NCBI GenBank assembly: GCA_025738555.1
Contig: JAOVFP010000006.1
Span: 1,922,001 to 1,986,000 of the forward strand
Source of the DNA: Cyathus striatus
Lineage: Eukaryota; Basidiomycota; Agaricomycetes; Agaricales; Nidulariaceae
Direction: 5' to 3'
DNA: 64,000 nucleotides
Shown here in pieces: positions 1 to 9,986 of this stretch. Made by a program: the position numbers and the translations under genes. The notes under the pieces are model-generated. The model ran no database searches, was not told the DNA's origin, and saw nothing but the letters and a program-made list of their open reading frames with translations. The stretch's first letter is position 1; each line of letters starts with the position of its first letter.

Positions 1-158
1 AATGCTGGGATATGGTCTGTGGTTGGTCTGTGGTATCCGAAAAAACATGGCTAGAATGATTAAAGAAAGCTTGAAAATAATATAATCGAAGTGTACCTTC
101 TATCTTGGTCACACCACAATAAATGAACAAGGTGTCATTCTCATCCCCTCTCCCCACC

Positions 159-868
159 TCATTGCCAATCCTCTTCTCTCTCCCATCTTGTCATCAAAAG
201 TTTTGAGCCGCTGCTCACACCTAAATGCCTCCTCTGTCTTCTGCCAAGAACGTACAGCTGCCTCGCCTGCTCCCACATTCTCCTTGCAGTCACTGTATCT
301 CCCCTCCGCCGTCTTGAATCCCCAATGCGCAGGAGACATTCCGCTTCTCCGATTGAGTCTCCCAAATCCGCGAATTCTGCGTGCGACTCATCGAATATGG
401 ACAGTGCTAGTTTTGGCTCGCCCTGTTCAAGCAATACATCACCTATTCTGCATCTCGTCAGCTAGACAAGTCAGAGTGTTAAAAAAGGACATACGATATA
501 TAATACCGCAATGCCGACGCTCTATCCACACCGGGGAACATGATTTCTGCCGTGAACTCGAACCTCCTCGTCACTGTGTGCGCATATGACGCTATTCGAA
601 GGACCCATGCAGCGCGCAGGCATAGGGCATGCACCACTTCTTCTGGCGAGAAGTATGGCTCTTCCTCCTGCGCCTCCTCCTCCTCCTCCTGCATCTCCTC
701 CTCCTGCATCTCCTCCTCCTCCCCCTGCTGCACCTCCTCTTCCTCCTGTACCACCTCCTGCACTTCCTCAAAGTCGACTTGTTCCTCCTCTTCTGGAGGC
801 ACCCCTTCAAACACCCCGCCGATTTCACAAATCTCAATCCTCGGGACCACTATCATCGTGTCGTGCAT
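159..868 (-). CDS. Glu-rich protein with TPR-like C-terminal half (start uncertain)
   Basis: Two exons read well on the minus strand: 868-495 and 447-159, joined through a 47-nt intron (GTATGT donor at 494, GCAG acceptor at 448) that is phase 2 on both sides. The N-terminal half is a run of glutamates encoded by a GAG/GAA microsatellite. The C-terminal half has TPR-like helices, for example IGDVLLEQGEPKLALSIF followed by LLRIGDSRRRRGDTVTARRM. Such repeats are protein-interaction scaffolds and are common as tails of fungal NLR-like proteins, but no NACHT or NB-ARC is visible here. The ATG at 868 is the first in frame; the frame is open to about 916, so a further 5' exon is possible. No specific function can be assigned. 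Confidence 0.45.
659..768. repeat. (CTC/TCC)n microsatellite, coding for poly-Glu on the minus strand
   Basis: Imperfect CTC/TCC trinucleotide run of about 110 bp. On the minus strand it reads GAG/GAA and forms the acidic stretch of the TPR-like gene. It also produces long but meaningless Ser/Cys/Pro/Leu-rich frames on the plus strand. Confidence 0.85.
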
Positions 869-916
869 GTTTATGGTCGGGAACACCCCCCTCGACGTGG
901 CACCGCAAGTTATATA

Positions 917-1838
917 CTAGGTTTCCAACTCTTCGGGACACAGGAGTTATTCAGGGTAACCGCGGTCATTAATTAACTCACCTAGTCTGTTTGCAACGGC
1001 GTAATACTTTGTGCAGTGATTAGATTCGGTGCACTGCCGGTGATGATGGCTGCGATGTGGTCCCCGGTTTGGGTAGGCTTGATTGAATACCAATTGAATG
1101 CAGTAGTTTATATGTATGTGCCCATCATGCTTGATGTTTGTGGTGTTCTTTTCTAGTTTGATTGCGAGGGCTCAGAGAATCGTGTCGAATGATATTGGTG
1201 AGTACTTGATAGATAGATCGACGTGTGTCTCGGAGAGGCACATCTACAGATGTGTGCTGAAATCTCCTGTCAGAGGATGATCATTAATGGCAGACACCCT
1301 TCATTTTAAATTTGCCTCAGTGACCATAAATAACTTTCTTACACGAACAGTTGATGATTGCCCAGCAAATCACAGCTACACTACACACAAAGCACACGAG
1401 AAAAAAAAACAAAAAAATATAAAACCCCAAGTCCTAATCATATAACCTTGCGTTCGTAATAAATGCAGAAAGAAAAAAATGCTGTATAGATGCTATGCCA
1501 TGCTATATGTATGGGATATTGTACTAGGTGACGAATATGCGAGATATGCAAAGATATAGGGTGAAATAATGACGGAGGTGGTGACGAGTGTCGGGGAGAA
1601 TCACCACGAGAGGAGTTTGACGAGGGAAGAGAGCGGAGCAACCGTGGCCAGCAAGGAGTATGCAGGCATGAAAGGTCGTAAGATATCGTCGTCCGTCGTG
1701 AAGAAAGAAGGGCAGATGGGAGAGAACAAACAAAGAGTCTGAAATCGTATGGTTCATGCTAGATCCCAGCTTTAGCATGCAAAGACTCGAGAGCACGATG
1801 ATGCGGAGGTATCCCCTCATGAAAGAGAAGGAGAGTCG
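917..1838. other. Intergenic stretch, no gene seen
   Basis: Between the TPR-like gene and the 3' end of the OTU gene. Only short unconvincing frames are present. It probably holds the promoter of the former and the 3' UTR of the latter. An A-rich run lies near 1400. Confidence 0.6.
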
Positions 1839-3839
1839 CTAGATCTTCAACTCCCGAAACCCCCTAACATCCACTCTCCCCGTCCCGTTCTTCTCCTCCA
1901 CTCCTCCTCTTCGCCCTCTACTCCAGCCTCGCCCTCACCTTCCCCTTGGGCCTCCCGCACCTTCACCTGGCGCTTGTACCTCCCGCCGGGAATAACAATC
2001 TTCCCTGCGCTTCCCTGAAGGACCTGGATTCGACTTCGGCAATCCAAGTTTCTTGCGCTGGCGCTGCGTCAGGTTCGGTTTCTGATACGGATGTGCTCTT
2101 TCCTTTGTTTTTGAAGAAGGGGGAGGAGGTGGAGACGGAGAGGTAGACGACGAAGAGGGAGAGGATAAAGCAGGCGTCTCATCGTCTTCGACCTCGACGA
2201 ATTCGTACTCCGAGTCTTCAGAGTCGACTTCCATGCTCCCTTTCTCCCCCTCCCGATCTGCATCCCCCTCTTCCTCGCTCCGACTTCGCTTTCCCCGTTC
2301 CTGGGACCGCCCCTCGCCTTCCCCATCAGAAGCGGAGCTTTCGTCGAACGATCTCTTCGGTGATCGCTCCGCTCTGCCTGCTGAAGTGGAAGGGACGACT
2401 TTCATAGGCGACTCTGGAGCCGAATAGTAGAGCAACGGCGATTCACCCCCAGGGGTGAGTTTCATCGGAGACCCAGGGGGCAGTCCATCGGAGATAACAG
2501 TGTGTGTTTCCTCGAGGGAGGTGCAGGAGGACGAGCTGAGGGTCGACAGGGAGCTTAGTGTCGAGCAGCTCGAGGAGGGGACGGAGGAGCCCGAGATGGA
2601 GGTGGACATGGCTGGAGACGCCGCGCGGGACGTGGGGAGGGGTATGTCGGATGGGAGTCTCAAGGTATCGGGACGAGATTCCGGTGCGGGGGTGGCGGAG
2701 GGCGTTGGTGGAGCGGAGAGCTTGAGTTTTACTTTTGGCACCTTACGGTGCTCGTTGGATGCTTCCGCCTTCTTGGAGGGGGTCTTTTCGCTCTTGGAGG
2801 GTTTGTCCTTGTCGGCCCTCTTGGAGCGGGGTTTTTCGCGGGGCGGAGGTGAGGGAGGAGGGGGGTTGTCGGGTGCGGGTGTCTCGCGGACGTTGGGGAG
2901 GCCTGTGTGTGGGCCGCGCAGGTTGCGGATGGAGGAAAAGTGTTCCCAGTCGTGGTATCTGGTGTTGATTAGATAGGGGTAGAAGGGAAAGTAGAATGAA
3001 CGTACGCCACATATACGGTCCCTCCCTCCCCCTCCTCCTCATCGTTGTCATCGTCCTTCTCGCGGCCTTTCTCGGCACGCATGCGCTCCTTCCGCTGCTT
3101 TCGACGGTCCTTGCCACTGAGGACTTTCGTCGTCGTCGTCGTCTTGGTCTTGTGGGGGTGGTGAAGAGGCAGCGTCATTGAACGCGGCCCATTCGATGAC
3201 ATAAACAAGCCCGGGCTGGACCACCTTTACGTTCCGCCTGGTCATATGCGCAAACGCCGACAGCTCCATATGGCCGCCATAGGTAGCTACAGAACAATGA
3301 TGTATAAAAAAAAAAGATAGTGGCGCTAGGGGAGCTGAACTGACCGTTCTCGCGCATGCACCTAAGATGGACATCGAGCCCCCTCTCGTCCTCGACAAAG
3401 GGCTCATAGCGGTCCTTGTGGTGCTCGATCCAGTCGCATATCTCCTTCCTGAGCTGGGGGTGCTTGGAGGGGGAGCCGTAGAGCTGGTCGCTTAGTGCGC
3501 GGAAGAGACAGTTGCCGTCGCCGAGAGTGGGTGCAGCATAGAGGCCGAGGGAGCGGAGCTGGTCAGTGAGGAGCTGGGTGTTGTTGGTGGTGTCGTCTGT
3601 GGTGAGGAGCTGGATGGAATGGGGATTAGTGAAGAGAGGAGGGGGAGAGGTGGGGACGTACACGTGCGCGGGAGGAGCGTGTGGTGCGGGATCGTACTAC
3701 GGAGACATGGTTAGCTGATTGGATGAGATCAAATGCCCAGCCACATAACAAGAGACAATAATGCAAGTAATGTGAAAGAGGGTTGCTCACACTGCGGAGG
3801 GGCGCGCCCGTTTCTCTGGGATCTCTTTGCAGAGCCCAT
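1839..3839 (-). CDS. OTU-family cysteine protease (deubiquitinase), with apparent frame breaks
   Basis: Predicted OTU deubiquitinase, OTUD3-like in layout. Exon 1 (from ATG 3839) encodes MGSAKRSQRNGRAPPQ; a short second exon gives SRTTRSSRAR. The next exon carries the catalytic block LGDGNCLFRALSDQLYG (Cys nucleophile) and then YGGHMELSAFAHMTRRNVKV. After an intron near 2951-2997 comes YHDWEHFSSIR, where the His before F is the likely catalytic His. A long Ser/Pro/Lys/acidic tail follows, ending in NGTGRVDVRGFRELKI and TAG at 1839. The frame changes near 3120-3180 (either a 67-nt GTTCAA...CAG intron or an indel), near 2005-2030, and back near 1888-1900. The last two compensate each other and have no plausible intron, so sequence error or mutation is likely. 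Family assignment is firm; exact structure is not. Confidence 0.8.
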
Positions 3840-4220
3840 TAGTCTACAGCAGGAAAAGGGGAGACAGAGCAGAGAGAGGTAAAGGGCAATATAAAAAGAA
3901 AAGAACCACACACGAGCAGAAGAAGAAAGAAAACACTCAACAACCTATTGTGGGGTCACCTCGGGGTCTTTGTTCTTTCGGGGTCCTACCCTCTGTGATA
4001 TATCACTGATATGATACTTTCTTGATAGACGCTCAATCCGCGAGGCGTCGAGCCCCATCCCCCGACGGCTGACAAAGCAACTCACCACCGACACTGAGCA
4101 CAGCTTCCGCAGTTGACCACTCTGCCTCACGCAGCCTGCGACAAAGATATCACCTCCGCAGCACCGCCTAAATATACATATTTACATCCACCCCAGTCCC
4201 GTGTCAAAAGAATCCCCACC
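3840..4220. promoter_or_regulatory. Divergent intergenic region between OTU gene and F-box-like gene
   Basis: A 381-bp gap between divergent start codons at 3839 (-) and 4221 (+), so it should hold both promoters. No specific motif was identified with confidence. Confidence 0.5.
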
Positions 4221-5247
4221 ATGATCATCGACGAGAAAGTGATCATGTATCCCCCTCCCCCGCCGTATGTCTCCCCCAGCCCTGCTTCCCCGCTCTTTCA
4301 TTCCCACTCGAGGGCCCTCATTCTCAGCATACTCCCTTCTCACCTCCTCCTCCAGATCGTCTACTTGACCTTCCCCCAGCGGCCCGGGGTGGACGAGGGA
4401 AAACCCGAGCGACAGCGCAAGACCCTTCTGTGGCTCGCTGGCTCATTGAGGCTCGTCAATAGAGCATTTTACATTGGTGCGTTCTCTCGCGCTTCTATCA
4501 ATCCACGGCTAACCCCGTACAGCATGCATGCACGTTCTAAGATCAACATACCTCCCCTCGTACAACCTCCAACTCCGCCCTCCGTACACCTCCGACCCCT
4601 TCCCCACCTCCTCCTCCGACCCTTGCCTACCGTCGTACTCGCCAACACCCACATCTTCCCCACTGTCAACCCTCCAAAGGGAGACTGTCGTTCTCGACAA
4701 ATACATTGCTCTCAAAGTCCGCGAAGACGTCTTCCAAGACGACAGTGAGCTCCACTTGGAGCGCGAGGATGCTTTCCGAGACTTGTTCGAACTCATGCAG
4801 CCCAAATCCAGACTAGAGGACCTCGTAAGGCTCTACGGCGTTCGCGAGGGGGTAGTCACGCTCAGTTCGGGGGGAAGCTCACGGTCCTCGCCTGTACATA
4901 GCAGAAATGGATCGACTACAACACTTCCTTCCCCTTCGACACCTACACCACGCTCAGGACTCACTTCACGAGCGTCCGCATTCTTCTCCTCGCTTAAATC
5001 AAGTTCGAAATCGTCTAGTTCTAAACCTCCCCCTTCACCGTCGCAGAATTGGGCTCCGCAGATCATACCTCTTACTTTCTCTATGCTCTCTGTGACTTTC
5101 TCACCGCGGAGAGTGGGGCTGGTCTTAGCGTCCTCGCAGGGCCAGAGGCGCACTATTGTGGAAGTGCAGCGCGAGGGACGCGAGGAGCGGTTGGAGGTGA
5201 CTGCAAAGAGGGTTGTTAGGGGGTTGAAGGGTTGGTTGAGCGAATAG
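4221..5247 (+). CDS. Uncharacterised F-box-like, Ser-rich protein
   Basis: Two exons: 4221-4476 and 4523-5247, with a 46-nt intron (GTGCGT...ACAG, phase 1). The start ATG sits in a good context (CCCACCATG), and the stop is TAG at 5245-5247. The N-terminal part has an F-box-like helix pattern: ILSILPSHLLLQIVYLTFP, then LLWLAGSLRLVNRAFYI across the splice to ACMHVLRSTYLPSY. The middle is Ser/Thr/Pro-rich low complexity (about residues 200-260), and the C-terminus is a compact predicted beta-rich stretch ending KRVVRGLKGWLSE. F-box-like is inference from the helix pattern only. A role in ubiquitin ligase targeting would follow but is not shown. Confidence 0.7.
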
Positions 5248-5886
5248 TAATGTAAACTAAAAGGATAGAGTCGTCGCTTTCGATAAAGTAATATGTATTT
5301 GTATTATATGTACATTGTACTATATAGTGGGGCTGAGATATGTTCCTTTCAATGCAGGCTATGATTGACCTCACTGCTCCGACGGAGAGCTGTTATCTCA
5401 TTTGTTAACGACGCAGATAAAGCCGCGGACCAAGGGTGACTAGAGTCATTGTGTAAAGGGAGATTACTAGCTTTGACCTTTCTTGGTGTTCTCAGAGAAT
5501 TTGCCGTCATTTATTCAAGTAATCTTTTGACACACCTTGTCCTACCCTTGAGATAGTTGTCAGGTAATGAATGATAATCCCTATTCGTGGACCATTGTCC
5601 AAATCCGGACCGGACCTAACGCGCTCGCGTCCCAGAAAACACGCTCACATGACCGGGCGTTTCACGGCAAGAAAGTCGAACCAACACGTGACATATCAAA
5701 ACGCGCCAACCTCATTGCCCTCCCGAACCGAATTCCAACTGATCTGTCTTCATCCCTTTCCACCACCACCACCACCACCCGCTCTCCACACTCCAGGGCG
5801 TTAGGCCTGTCCCTCAACTTTCTCAATCCCCAAGACATTATACTCAAGCACCAACGGAAGAAGAAGAAAAAAACATATATATCAAA
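5248..5886. other. Intergenic, no gene seen; upstream region of Polo kinase gene
   Basis: 3' flank of the F-box-like gene and promoter/5' UTR of the Polo kinase. A (CCA)n run lies at about 5760-5780. No credible ORF. Confidence 0.6.
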
Positions 5887-8800
5887 ATGTATCAGGCGTA
5901 TCCTCAGCAGGTGCAGGTGCCACAAGGGCCTCTCGACGACATCCCTTGGCCAATGCCGCGGGTGTTGTTAACCATTATATACCCCAGCACCAACAGCAGC
6001 AACAGGTCGAACAGCAGAAGTATCAGTACTATCAGCAACCGCAGAAACAGCAACAGGCTGTCCCGCAAAAACCTTTGCCGGTTCCTCAGGCCCAGCCCCA
6101 GCCCGCGCAAAAGGCACCAGCGGGTGCTGCGCCAGCAGAGTCAGGGAAAACATCCCCGCCCCTGCCTAGGCAGAATAGCAAGACTGCACCACCCACCCCA
6201 CCCCGTGTTATTGTCGGCAAGCATGGAAGAGTGCAGTTTCAGAGGGTTGGATTTCTCGGTGAGGTGAGCTACGTTGGATGTCACGATTGGTGTATGGTGT
6301 TCTAATGCCGTTTAGGGGGGGTTCGCCCGAGTGTTTGAAGTGAAGGACAAACGGGGCGGTAGAATGGCTTGTAAGGTTGTCACTAAGGATTCTCTCAAGA
6401 CAAAGAAGGCTAAAACGAAAGTGAGTCGTTTGGATTACTCTTTTTTTCTCTTTAATCTTGCATTATACCCTTTGTTTTTCTATTTCTTGTCCCTCCCGTT
6501 GCCTATTGAGTTTCCTTGTTCTCCGTTCGGGCTCATCTCATAGGCTTCGTGCGTTTCTCGATCATAATGCGTCGATCCTCACCCTCCTGTCTCACGTCAC
6601 TTGAGCATGCTTGTTTCAGCCCGTAGCTTATTGCTTCTTACGGAAGTTGCAAAGGATGGGACGTACGACGTAGCAATGGGCCTGCTCAATGAGGCTTGTT
6701 GACAGCAGGGCACAGGTGTTATTCTGCGGGGTGCCATTTGTATCTTGCAAATACCGTCTTAACGCCAGGTTCTGCATCTCGCTGGACCCTTCAGGGATAT
6801 CCTTTGCGCAACTTCCGGAACCACGTTTGGCCGGGTGACAAGCTTCGAGAGAACACGTTATGTCAATGATGTTCTCGTGCAGGCATGGACTGTATCCACT
6901 AGCGTCTGTGTGCTTCAGCAACTATATTTGCATAATTCTGCCTTCTATGCAGTACTGTTACGTTATTTGTTTCGAGTTCGTATGCAGAATGGCGAGCTAT
7001 CATCCATTATCTGGCCTTTACAGTTGGCTGCATTTATTCTTCCTACCCTTCTCCCGTTAGTAATTAAAGCACCATGCTAACCATTCTTCATTTGCTAGCT
7101 TTATGCAGAAATCAAAATTCATCAATCCCTCTCGCACCCTAACATAGTGCGCTTCTACGACTGCTTCGACGACGATGAGAACGTTTATATGATTCTCGAA
7201 CTATGCCCCTCTGGGTCCCTCATGGATATGCTTCGCCGCCGAAGGCGCTTCACCGAGCCGGAAGCGCGTTTCTTCATGGTCCAACTTATCGGCGCATGCC
7301 ACTACATGCACACGCACCAGGTCATCCATAGGGATCTCAAACTAGGCAATTTGCTACTGGATCAGAATATGAATATTAAAGTGGCAGATTTTGGACTCGC
7401 AGCGCTGATTGAGAATCCTGGGGAGAGGAAGAAGACGATTTGTGGGACGCCGAATTATATTGCGCCTGAGGTACTCTTTGATACCGCCAATGGACATAGT
7501 TTCGAGGTTGATACCTGGTCCATTGGAGTTATTCTTTATACCCTTGTTGTTGGTCGGCCGCCATTCCAGACGAAGGATGTCAAGGAGATTTACAAGTGGG
7601 TGTTTTTATTCTTGTTTTTCAATATTGTATGCTAAGGACCTTCTAGACGCATCCGCGATAATGAATACGAGTTTCCTCAAGGCCGAGGATTGTCCAGTGC
7701 TGTCCAGCAGCTCATTCAACAGATTCTCACCACTGATCCCTCTAAACGCCCCACTTTGCACGAAATCATCGAGCACGCATTCTTTATCAACGGGCCTGTG
7801 CCTTCGTATATCCCTACCTCCGCACATGATGTCGCTCCTGACTTCCGGCACATCAACAAGACAGCCTCCGACAGTAATCTCCGGCGACTACGACGCTACG
7901 CGCTTCTCGATGAGGATCAACAGACCCAGATGAGCCAGCAGCCACAGGACAACTACTCCCTCAATACCCAAAAGAACATGGTTAACAGTGCCGCCCAGCA
8001 GGAGAAGGACTTCCAGAAGGCAGTACAGCCCGGCTCGCCGATCAGTGCACTGCTCAACTCGGCGAGACAGCCACTTCTTATGAGCCAGGCTGATCGTGTG
8101 AAGGAGAACCCGTTAATGAGGAAGTTGCAGGCTGCGAGCCCGTTAAGGCGTGCGGTGTTACCTGAGGCTGAGGGGGTGAGAGTTGTAGAGGAGGAGGAGA
8201 GGGTGAGGAAGAAGGAGTTGGAGGCGCAGAAGGCTAGAATTGTTGCGCAGATGGCGCCGGTGAGGGAAGAGGCTGACGAGGAGGATGCTGCTATGCGGTA
8301 TGAAGCTTTAGAAAAGGGGAAGCAGAAGGAGGAGATGAGGATGTCAGTAGATAGGGAGAATATCCCGCCTGCGAGAAATCCGACTGTGATGGTCAGTGCA
8401 CCTTCTGCGGCCAGTGGGAGTGGAAGTGCCCATGTGTTGAAGAAGGACTTTGTGAAAGCCCGTGAGGCGGAGAAGATGAAGGATGTTAGGGCTCTTGGGA
8501 AGGCGAGGGAGAATGTGTTGCCTGCGCCCACTGGTTGGCTTTTTATTGCTGTCCATCGTTCCTAAGTGTGCTGACTATTTTAGCTGCAGTTGCCTCGGCT
8601 TCGTCGAAAGTCTCCGTGGCAGCAGCCCCGGCAACACCCAAAGTTAATGTCTTTGAATCTGTGGCACAGATGCTTACTCTTGCCTTCAATGCCAAGTCGC
8701 AAGGCAAGGTCTTCCACCATCCTGATGCTCTCCTTCCCTTGCCAGAAGAGAAGGTGTTCATTGTATCTTGGGTTGATTACTGCAACAAGTACGGCATGGG

Positions 8801-9571
8801 ATATGCTCTTACCGACGGTAGCGTTGGTGTGCACTTTAATGACAGCACCACTTGCGTGATGAGTCCGGATAAGCTGTTCGTTTCCATTCCCTCTTTGTAC
8901 CCCTGGATTCTGATACATCCCGATTCTACAGGCACTTTGACTATATCTCTTCCCATCGTCACGGTACCGTGTTTGTGCGGAAGTCCCACACTCTGGAAGA
9001 GTATCCTGAAGACCTGAAGAGCAAGGTCTACCTCCTCAAGCACTTTGAGCGATACATTATGGACCGTCTCTATGGCGAGTACGACTACACATTCGAGGAT
9101 GTGGATCGTGCGAAGGGTATGGAATGGGTACAGAAGTATCTCCGCATGAAGCACGTTATCGTGTTCAAGTTCAGTCACGATGTGTTACAGGTTCGTAGGC
9201 TCCCTTTTTGGGGTTGTAGTGTTGTACTAACGCTGCTTCTGCAGTTCAACTTCTATGACCACTCCAAGATCATCCTGTCGTCACAAGGGCTGCTAGTCAC
9301 CCACATTGACAAGAACTATAACATGACCCGCTGGACGCTCACTGACGTGATGACCCAAGCACTTTCAGGACCCTCGCTCGACGTCGATCCTGACCATGCC
9401 AAGTTCATTCAGCGTCTCGTAGATAAGCTCAAATACTGCAAGGAGGTCCTTGTGAGCATCTGTACCGCAGGTGGTAACGGTGCTGCAGAGGAAAGGGAGA
9501 ATGCTGGCCTAGCCCCACCACCAGAGCAACAGCAGGTTGCGTCTAAATCGTCCAAGATGTCCCTGCATTAA
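5887..9571 (+). CDS. plo1: Polo-like Ser/Thr kinase (Cdc5/Plo1 family)
   Basis: Mitotic kinase of the Polo family. Exons: N-terminus to 6263, 6316-6420, 7099-7595, 7647-8533, 8584-8875, 8932-9190, 9245-9571. A Gln-rich N-terminus leads to the glycine loop FLGEGGFARVF, the ATP lysine in MACKVV, the catalytic loop [12 protein letters not shown], and VADFGLA. The activation loop is [15 protein letters not shown]. The linker is charged. Two polo boxes follow: [19 protein letters not shown] with VGVHFNDST, and [19 protein letters not shown] with [12 protein letters not shown]. The start is uncertain: ATG 5887 has the better context, but its frame does not match the Gln-rich frame that opens at 5946 unless a base is missing near 5955 or a very short intron exists. 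Intron 2 is 678 nt, unusually long. The kinase and polo boxes leave no doubt about the family. Confidence 0.93.
6421..7098 (+). other. Unusually long (678 nt) intron in the Polo kinase gene
   Basis: The donor GTGAGT directly follows KTKKAKTK, the acceptor is GCTAG before LYAEIKIHQ, and a CTAAC branch-like site lies near 7076. The protein is continuous across the join, so the extra 600 nt are not coding for the kinase. No terminal repeats or conserved frame were recognised inside. Other introns in the window are mostly 45-100 nt. Confidence 0.75.
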
Positions 9572-9986
9572 ACTCGGAAAACTTTTGCTTAATTATGAAC
9601 TGGGCTAATGATGTTAGATCGTTAGCTGTGAAGAATGTATCTTATTTCGTCGTCTCGTTCGGATTCTCGTTACTGTGTCTTATTTCTATATCTCACGCAA
9701 CTCATTATTTACGTAACTATCATGACTACAGCACTGGACATAGCAATCTCTCCCTCTCATTACTTCCTCCTGTTTTCGTTTATCTTGTTGCTTTCGCTAC
9801 GTGCTGAATGCTAGAAATGGTGCTGGAAGATGAAATGAATAAGGCAAGACAACAAAGACATCCGTGGGAAAACGTAAACAAGGAGTCCCGGGTCGTGCGC
9901 TTTTTTGAGGCGCCTTCAAACCAACCTGTTATCCACGTTCAAGTAGGTGTTTTTTTCTTCTATCCTGTTTGACGAAACCCAGGACG
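9572..9986. other. Intergenic, no gene seen; promoter region of the TPR-CHAT gene
   Basis: A 415-bp gap between codirectional genes. No recognisable element. Confidence 0.5.

Noticed and set aside
540..976. Plus-strand ORFs rich in Ser/Cys, Pro or Leu
   Set aside because: They are readings of the CTC microsatellite in three frames; the minus strand gives the plausible spliced Glu-rich TPR-like product.
6835..7080. ORFs inside the long Polo kinase intron
   Set aside because: No recognisable protein, and the kinase reads continuously without them.
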